A stretch of DNA of 5,012 nucleotides from Propionibacteriaceae bacterium (GTDB lineage: Bacteria > Actinomycetota > Actinomycetes > Propionibacteriales > Propionibacteriaceae), in contig JAIRRM010000055.1 in NCBI GenBank assembly GCA_031255975.1, positions 1-5,012 on the forward strand, in the 5' to 3' direction. The position numbers and the translations under genes are program-made. Positions 1 through 5,012 of this stretch are shown piece after piece; positions within the stretch are counted from its first letter, which is position 1; the number at the start of each line of letters is the position of its first letter. The notes beneath the pieces were generated by a model that was given only the letters and a program-made list of their open reading frames with translations, had not been told where the DNA came from and searched no databases.

Positions 1-1559
1 CTCCGAACGGCTCCTCGCCAGATGACAACTACCACCTTGCCAGCATCTGGTGCCCTACACCGCTTGGCGAGCACTGTGAGGTGATCGGTACCGATGCTCT
101 GGGGAATATCGGGGTGATGGCTCCAGAAGCGCTGGTGGATTCTCCCTGCAATGCGTTTCTCCCAGATCAAAGTGCTGCTTGCCAACTCGGGTTGAGTGAC
201 ACAAAGCTGGTGCCGTATCACCACATCGACAACGGCGAGTACCCCGGAGGCTTCTACGATTTCATGCATCTGTTCGTCGGTGATACTGCGGACGCTACAG
301 TGCTCGCTACCCGTTGGGTGAGCGTTTGCATCGCTTTGGTTGTTTGGGGCGGTCTTCTTTTGTTGTTGCCATTGGGATCGCGGCGGTTGATGGGATATGC
401 CATCATGGGTGCCGCCGTGCCACTGACGGTGTTTTTGATTCCATCCAACAATCCGTCGGGGTGGGCTATCGTCGGGGTTACTGCCTGCTGGTTTGGTTTG
501 CATGGGGCAGTAGTATCGGATGAAACTTGGCGGCGATGTGCTCTGGCTGGCTTCGGTGCGCTAGGGGCGCTGCTAGCGGCCACTGCCCGCGCCGACGCCG
601 GGGCGTATATCGCACTGGTGACGGTGGTGCTGGGGTTCTTGCATTGGCCAGAGGTGAAACGTGATGTCAAAGGCAATGTCGTGGTGTTGGCCTCCATGGC
701 AGTGGCATTGATTATCGGCACAGTGGGTTATCTCAGTGGCAGCCAAACTTCGGCACTCAGTAATGGGCTTTATGAGTACGAGGGCCGTAATCCATTAGGG
801 GTGCTGGGATGGAACTTAGGGCACTGGCCCTCGTGGTGGGTGACGCTCTGGTCGGCATCATTAGGTTGGTTTGACACCGTAACTCCATCGGTGGCCTGGG
901 TGCCTGCGACTCTGGTCGGTCTCGGCTTGCTGTTTTGGGGTCTGAGTCACACCAATTGGCGGAAAAACCTGGCCGCCGCTGCGCTGTTTGGCTCGATGGT
1001 AGTGCTACCGCTGGCGATTATGCAGGCTGGATTGGCGTATTGGGGTGACGGTGGAGTGCAGGTGCGTTATATCCTGCCGCTGCTGCCAGCCTTGTTTGGC
1101 GTGGTGTTGCTGCGTCCCGACCGGGAGGGGGCGCTGCGGCTTTCACCCACCCAGAATGTGATCATCTATGTAGGCCTCACAGTGGCCCACGCGGCGACGC
1201 TCTATAACCTGATCCGTCGCTACACAGTGGGACTAGCAGAGGGCGCACCGCTAAATATCAACGCTGCCCCGCAGTGGTGGCGTAGCGGGTACCCTAGTCC
1301 GCTCGTCACCTGGGCTATCTCGTCAATCGGTTTTGCTCTGCTGCTGGGGTTGTTCTTTTTCTGGGTCTGCCGCCCCACCTTCGCGTCGTCCACTCAGCGA
1401 CCTGGCGCGGATGAGGGCCAACTCCTCAGCGAGGGTACGGAGATCCTCCTCCAGCCTGGAGACATTGGCGGAGAGCTGGACACAGCAGATCAGCAAGAAG
1501 AAAGTGGCGACGGCAAACAACAAGTTGACGGGCAGCTGTACTCCAGCGATCCCGGCTAG
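1..1559 (+). CDS. DUF2142-type polytopic membrane protein, 5' end outside the window
   Basis: The reading frame is open from the left edge. The first full codon is at 3-5, and 26 codons precede the GTG at 81, so that GTG is internal and the true start lies upstream. The early residues include PDDNYHLASIWC (visible residues 6-17), which resembles the conserved N-terminal loop of DUF2142 (PF09913) proteins. This loop holds four cysteines (17, 25, 49, 60), possibly disulfide-linked outside the membrane. About ten to twelve hydrophobic segments follow between residues 100 and 455. One block, QVRYILPLLPA (353-363), resembles the membrane-embedded regions of GT-C type transferases. After the last helix comes a 60-residue acidic, Q/E/D-rich tail that is entirely antisense to the DUF2304 gene and is probably not conserved. 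The family's biochemical function is unknown to me. A role in lipid-linked glycan synthesis or export is inferred from context. The family call is from recognition, not a search. Confidence 0.85.
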   Translation, partial: PNGSSPDDNYHLASIWCPTPLGEHCEVIGTDALGNIGVMAPEALVDSPCNAFLPDQSAACQLGLSDTKLVPYHHIDNGEYPGGFYDFMHLFVGDTADATVLATRWVSVCIALVVWGGLLLLLPLGSRRLMGYAIMGAAVPLTVFLIPSNNPSGWAIVGVTACWFGLHGAVVSDETWRRCALAGFGALGALLAATARADAGAYIALVTVVLGFLHWPEVKRDVKGNVVVLASMAVALIIGTVGYLSGSQTSALSNGLYEYEGRNPLGVLGWNLGHWPSWWVTLWSASLGWFDTVTPSVAWVPATLVGLGLLFWGLSHTNWRKNLAAAALFGSMVVLPLAIMQAGLAYWGDGGVQVRYILPLLPALFGVVLLRPDREGALRLSPTQNVIIYVGLTVAHAATLYNLIRRYTVGLAEGAPLNINAAPQWWRSGYPSPLVTWAISSIGFALLLGLFFFWVCRPTFASSTQRPGADEGQLLSEGTEILLQPGDIGGELDTADQQEESGDGKQQVDGQLYSSDPG

Positions 1560-1721
1560 CCACACCGTGAGCTTGGGGAATGCACTGATGATACATACCC
1601 CAAGCGCTAGCACGATCCACAGCGCCGCGTACTTCTCCTTGAGCCGCCTTCGACGCAGTAGCACGACTATCCACACCAGGAAAATTGTGCACAACGTCAC
1701 CGCGAACCAATAGCCACTCAT
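1323..1721 (-). CDS. DUF2304-type small membrane protein with C-terminal coiled coil
   Basis: This is a 132-residue protein from the ATG at 1721. Hydrophobic segments lie at about residues 3-22, 33-57 and 65-83. A basic RRRRLKEKYAALW stretch (23-35) follows the first helix, and a charged, probably coiled-coil helix (87-106, SRLEEDLRTLAEELALIRA) precedes a polar tail. This pattern, including VQLPVNLLF, matches DUF2304 (PF10066), a family usually found beside DPM1-like GT2 genes, as here. An ATG four codons upstream (1733) would overlap the GT2 gene by 11 bases. I prefer 1721 because a weak GGGAA Shine-Dalgarno-like site (1731-1727) lies 5 bases ahead, it begins one base after the GT2 stop, and MSGYWF is a natural family start. 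It is probably translated from the GT2 transcript. The last 237 bases overlap the convergent DUF2142 gene. A membrane-anchor role for the GT2 enzyme is inference. Confidence 0.88.
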   Translation of the reverse strand: MSGYWFAVTLCTIFLVWIVVLLRRRRLKEKYAALWIVLALGVCIISAFPKLTVWLAGIAGVQLPVNLLFAVATFFLLICCVQLSANVSRLEEDLRTLAEELALIRARSLSGRREGGAADPEKEQPQQQSKTD

Positions 1722-1722
1722 G

Positions 1723-2454
1723 TTAATTCCCATCTAACAGTCGCGTCGGACGGTTGAGCCCCACCAGTAGCGCTAGGAAGGCTCGGAGTAGGAACGCCGC
1801 CGATTTGAGCGCACCATGCGATGGCACGCCTCCTGCTCGAATCCGCATCTGTACCGGTACTTGTATCGTTCGTAACTTGGCGCGGCTAGCGATGATAAGC
1901 GCCTCCACAGTATCGCCTAAGTATTCCGCTGGATAGTTGCGGGCCCACACTGCAAGGGCGCGTGTGTTCACCAACCGAAACCCGGAGGTGACATCGGTTA
2001 GCTTGGTGTGGGTGATACGGCTCAACGCCGCAGCCAGCAGTTTCATAGCCCAAGCGCGCGGACCATGCACGACGTAATCGCCTTTCCCGGCGAACCGTGC
2101 TCCAATCACGATGTCGGCACCGGTCTGAACGGCGGCTGCCAGCAGCAGCGATATTTCGGCGGGATCGTGTTGGCCGTCGGCGTCTACCTGCACCGCGAAG
2201 TCATAGCCCTGCTCACATGCGAAGCGATAACCAGTGCGCATCGCCCCACCCACACCCAGGTTCAGCGGTAGATCGAGTACCTGTACTCCGGCAGCGTGGG
2301 CCACTTGCGAAGTGGTGTCGGTGGAGCAGTCGTTCACTACTACGATGTCCCAGTCCGGTGCCTTATCGCGTATCTCGGCGAGCACCGCCCCCAAGGTGGC
2401 GTCTTCGTTCCAAGCGGGGACAATCACCAGCTTAGATGGACGAGGGCTATGCAC
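1723..2454 (-). CDS. Family 2 glycosyltransferase, dolichol-phosphate-mannose-synthase-like
   Basis: This 243-residue GT-A fold enzyme probably transfers a sugar from a nucleotide donor to a polyprenyl phosphate at the cytoplasmic face of the membrane. Visible family motifs in order are IVPAWNE (11-17), VVVNDCSTD (38-46, nucleotide binding), LNLGVGGAMRTGY (64-76), the metal-binding DXD in VDADGQHD (D91, D93), TDVTSGFRLVN (153-163), EYLGDTVEALI (177-187) and a basic PVQMRIRAGGVPS segment near residues 200-212. There is no C-terminal membrane domain, unlike ArnC- or GtrB-type relatives, so it resembles single-domain DPM1-like enzymes. The start is GTG; an in-frame stop (the ATPase TAG) lies only four codons upstream, so no earlier start is possible. 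No Shine-Dalgarno site is visible. A TAGACT hexamer six bases upstream suggests a leaderless transcript. The donor sugar cannot be read from the sequence. Confidence 0.95.
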   Translation of the reverse strand: MHSPRPSKLVIVPAWNEDATLGAVLAEIRDKAPDWDIVVVNDCSTDTTSQVAHAAGVQVLDLPLNLGVGGAMRTGYRFACEQGYDFAVQVDADGQHDPAEISLLLAAAVQTGADIVIGARFAGKGDYVVHGPRAWAMKLLAAALSRITHTKLTDVTSGFRLVNTRALAVWARNYPAEYLGDTVEALIIASRAKLRTIQVPVQMRIRAGGVPSHGALKSAAFLLRAFLALLVGLNRPTRLLDGN

Positions 2455-2466
2455 CGCACCAGTCTA
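2455..2466 (-). promoter_or_regulatory. Putative leaderless -10 element for the GT2 gene
   Basis: Read on the minus strand, TAGACT (2466-2461) matches the TANNNT form of an actinobacterial -10 and is followed by six bases, then the GTG start. Transcription would begin at or next to the start codon. The first three bases of the hexamer are the ATPase stop codon. No convincing -35 is seen, and the assignment is inference from position and pattern. Confidence 0.4.
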
Positions 2467-3597
2467 GGGGTTAAGACTCAACAATATCGGCAGCATATTG
2501 TCGCGGTGAATGACCGTCGTAGACGCTGGAGCGTATGCGTTTAGGAACGCTTTCGGGAAACTTGCTCTAGCGTTCGGGTTCCATTTTGTCTCATACGCGT
2601 GCAGTGCCCACTCAGGGCCGGTCACGAAGTCGATCTCTCCGCCACCGCTCACGCGCCAGAAGTACCCCAATGGTTCCAACGAGAGCGTCGAGCGATGTTT
2701 GGCAAACTCCGCCAGTACCAGGTTCTCAAAAAGGTGGCCAATGTCGGAACGAGTCGCCGAAGGGGAGAAATCTCCCAACAGCGCGTTACGGATTCCGACG
2801 TCGTAAAAGTAGATTTTTGTGGCACGCTTCAGTTCATTGCGGAGGTTACGGCTGTAGCTGCCGAGTCTAAATACGACGTAGGCCTGCTCCAACAGGGTGA
2901 CGTACTTCTCGGCTGTGGCCTTGTCAATTCCAGCCGTCTCACCCAGTTCCGTCATGCTCACTTCCGAGCCGATTTGGAACGCGAGTGCCTTCGCCAAGCG
3001 CATAAACCCCGCTGGCTTGCGAATCTCACCCAGTCGGAAGATGTCTTTATAAAGCCCATCGTTCGCCAACTCGGCCAGGAGTTCCACCGCTAATTCAGGG
3101 TGGGTGACAACCTCTGGATACCAGCCGAATCTTAAGCGGGAATCCAACATTTTCTGTTCGGCGAGTAAGCCATGATGTGCCACCATCTCATTTGCGGTGA
3201 GCGGGTGGAGTTGCAGTTCCCATTTTCGTCCTGTGAGCGGTTCATTGATTGTGTTGGCCAGCTCAAATGACGAACTTCCCGTTGCGAAAAATTGCACGTC
3301 TTTACCGAACGTGTCCTGCAGAATCTTCAGTTTGACGCCTATATCTGGGATGCGCTGAGCCTCGTCAATCACGACTGTTTTATGGCCAGCGAGGTAAGGC
3401 TGGAAGCCAGCAGCAGATAATCCGTCGAACAGGGAGCGATCTGCCTCCTCATCGGCGTTGAGCCACAGCGTGTCGGAGTTTCCGACGAGGTCACGTAACA
3501 GCGTAGTTTTCCCAACTTGTCGTGCGCCCAAAATGATGATGGCCTTGCCAGAGCCGATGCGGGCGTCAATTGTCCGCGTTAATGTGCGGTGGATCAT
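2464..3597 (-). CDS. AAA_14 / DUF4143 family ATP-binding protein
   Basis: This 377-residue protein has the normal length for its family. The N-terminal P-loop domain carries Walker A GARQVGKTT (24-32, K30), Walker B TVVIDEAQ (74-81, D78 E79) and a sensor-like FFATGSSS (103-110), as in AAA_14 (PF13173). A middle helical part (about 211-240, SMTELGETAGIDKATAEKY) looks like a winged-helix DNA-binding segment. The C-terminal DUF4143 (PF13635) part has E291, D323 (in GGGEID) and E336-T-K338, the spacing of an intact PD-(D/E)XK nuclease-like core. The cellular role of this family is not established. It is the only gene here unrelated to glycan synthesis, and four sampled 60-base lines within it gave about 58, 53, 50 and 45 percent GC by hand count, below sampled lines in the GT2 gene (62) and rmlB (67). 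This hints at acquisition. Its ATG has no Shine-Dalgarno but has a TAGATT hexamer six bases upstream. Confidence 0.95.
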   Translation of the reverse strand: MIHRTLTRTIDARIGSGKAIIILGARQVGKTTLLRDLVGNSDTLWLNADEEADRSLFDGLSAAGFQPYLAGHKTVVIDEAQRIPDIGVKLKILQDTFGKDVQFFATGSSSFELANTINEPLTGRKWELQLHPLTANEMVAHHGLLAEQKMLDSRLRFGWYPEVVTHPELAVELLAELANDGLYKDIFRLGEIRKPAGFMRLAKALAFQIGSEVSMTELGETAGIDKATAEKYVTLLEQAYVVFRLGSYSRNLRNELKRATKIYFYDVGIRNALLGDFSPSATRSDIGHLFENLVLAEFAKHRSTLSLEPLGYFWRVSGGGEIDFVTGPEWALHAYETKWNPNARASFPKAFLNAYAPASTTVIHRDNMLPILLSLNP

Positions 3598-3609
3598 GAA
3601 TCCAATCTA
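3598..3609 (-). promoter_or_regulatory. Putative leaderless -10 element for the ATPase gene
   Basis: On the minus strand TAGATT (3609-3604) is followed by six bases and the ATG at 3597. This fits a TANNNT -10 driving a transcript that starts at the initiation codon. A -35 placed 17-18 bases upstream would fall inside the 3625-3646 palindrome (TCCCCG or TTCCCC), so any protein bound there would affect this promoter. Confidence 0.45.
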
Positions 3610-3614
3610 ATGCA

Positions 3615-3688
3615 AAACGCCAGATTCGGGGAATATACTCCCCGAAAAATGCCATACTTAGGGATTACGTTCCCCGAATCTGGCGTTT
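3615..3688. repeat. Perfect 19-base inverted repeat with 36-base spacer
   Basis: The left arm AAACGCCAGATTCGGGGAA (3615-3633) is the exact reverse complement of the right arm at 3670-3688. Symmetry stops outside the arms (A3614 against C3689), and no flanking target duplication is apparent. The left arm contains one half of the 3625-3646 palindrome, so the two structures are alternatives if the DNA or RNA folds. If both neighbouring genes are leaderless, neither transcript includes this element, which favours a DNA-level role such as an operator array, or a relic of a small mobile palindrome. Confidence 0.85.
3625..3646. promoter_or_regulatory. Operator-like near-perfect 22-base palindrome
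   Basis: The half sites TTCGGGGAATA and TATACTCCCCGAA share the centre between 3635 and 3636. Ten of eleven base pairs are symmetric, the exception being A3633 against C3638. The centre lies about 38 bases upstream of the ATPase start, where the -35 of its predicted promoter would sit. A third half site, TTCCCCGAA, lies at 3670-3678. The symmetry suggests a dimeric DNA-binding protein; which protein binds is unknown, and autoregulation by the ATPase is only a possibility. Confidence 0.5.
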
Positions 3689-3726
3689 CACGGGGACTGC
3701 ATTCTCTGAACGAGGCATTTTCATAG

Positions 3727-4773
<1,047 letters not shown>

Positions 4774-4806
4774 CAAATCCATGGCACCGGTTTAGGGGCA
4801 CGCCCC

Positions 4807-4823
4807 GTGGGGTACGACCCCGC
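4807..4823. terminator. Weak hairpin between convergent genes
   Basis: GTGGGGT (4807-4813) pairs with ACCCCGC (4817-4823) around a 3-base loop, using one G-T wobble. It lies 34 bases after rmlB and in the 98-base gap between two convergent genes, where a shared terminator would be expected. Neither strand has a T run after it, so it is not a classic intrinsic terminator. Adjacent G4 and C4 blocks at 4795-4806 offer alternative pairings. Confidence 0.25.
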
Positions 4824-4871
4824 AAACTGACGCCAGTGAGTAGATTGCGGTTGGTACGGTCAGGGGATCAG

Positions 4872-5012
4872 CTATCTTGTGCCACCTCGCGTGAACTCGG
4901 AGTCGGCAAAATCTCCGTTCGATAACTGTCCAGTGAAGCGGTTGCCCTGCACCTGATACCAGATTGGGAGTGACTTCGGGAAGTCGGGGCTGGTTTTCAG
5001 GTCGAGTGGTTT
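4872..5012 (-). CDS. C-terminal fragment of an unrecognised protein, 5' end outside the window
   Basis: The minus frame is open from the right edge for 46 codons and ends at TAG (4874-4872). The peptide begins KPLDLKTSPDFPKSLPIWYQ and continues VQGNRFTGQLSNGDFADSEF, ending TRGGTR. It has ordinary soluble-protein composition with no membrane segment, and about 65 percent of codons end in G or C by hand count, in keeping with real coding sequence. The gene is convergent with rmlB. I do not recognise the family; the fragment is too short to assign a role. Confidence 0.6.
   Translation of the reverse strand, partial: KPLDLKTSPDFPKSLPIWYQVQGNRFTGQLSNGDFADSEFTRGGTR

Noticed and set aside
254..721. 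155-codon open frame antisense to the DUF2142 gene
   Set aside because: Low-complexity A/S/T/P-rich translation with no family resemblance, lying wholly opposite a convincing membrane protein.
1333..1713. 126-codon plus-strand frame over the DUF2304 gene
   Set aside because: The translation is serine- and threonine-rich without domain character. The minus strand carries the recognisable family, and the DUF2142 frame already occupies part of this strand.
2599..3093. 164-codon plus-strand frame antisense to the ATPase
   Set aside because: It is opposite a full-length AAA_14/DUF4143 gene with intact motifs, and its translation shows no motif of its own.
3615..3688. Inverted repeat as an intrinsic terminator or CRISPR-like repeat
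   Set aside because: It has a 36-base spacer, no T run after the stem, lies upstream of two divergent genes, and has only two arms with no repeat-spacer series.

Overview
The window looks like part of a surface-polysaccharide biosynthesis region from an actinomycete. This rests on the RmlB sequence style (for example the YSSTKAGSD and NNYGPYQ blocks), the DUF2142 and DUF2304 plus family-2 glycosyltransferase gene set, moderately high GC, a GTG start, and starts that appear leaderless. Genus cannot be fixed from sequence alone.

Layout, left to right. A large polytopic membrane protein of the DUF2142 type runs rightward from beyond the left edge (1-1559). It meets head-on a leftward group: a three-helix DUF2304-type membrane protein (1323-1721), a soluble dolichol-phosphate-mannose-synthase-like GT2 glycosyltransferase (1723-2454) and an AAA_14/DUF4143 ATPase (2464-3597). 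The first two convergent genes overlap by 237 bases in exact antiparallel codon register. A 180-base divergent intergenic region (3598-3777) holds a 19-base perfect inverted repeat, a 22-base near-perfect palindrome and two likely leaderless promoters. rmlB (dTDP-glucose 4,6-dehydratase, 3778-4773) then runs rightward. It converges on the last 46 codons of an unrecognised leftward gene that leaves the right edge (4872-5012).

How the genes may work together: RmlB supplies dTDP-4-keto-6-deoxyglucose, a precursor of dTDP-rhamnose. The GT2 enzyme probably charges a polyprenyl phosphate with a sugar, and the DUF2304 protein may hold it at the membrane. DUF2142 proteins are many-helix membrane proteins commonly found in glycan loci and may use or move lipid-linked sugars. 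The ATPase does not fit this pathway. It has lower GC in sampled lines, sits 9 bases upstream of the GT2 gene and carries an operator-like palindrome, so it may be an acquired accessory gene.

The most unusual signals are the palindrome system upstream of the ATPase, the in-register antisense overlap, and three gene starts that share a TAGANT hexamer 6-7 bases before the start codon, one of which uses the stop codon of the gene before it.
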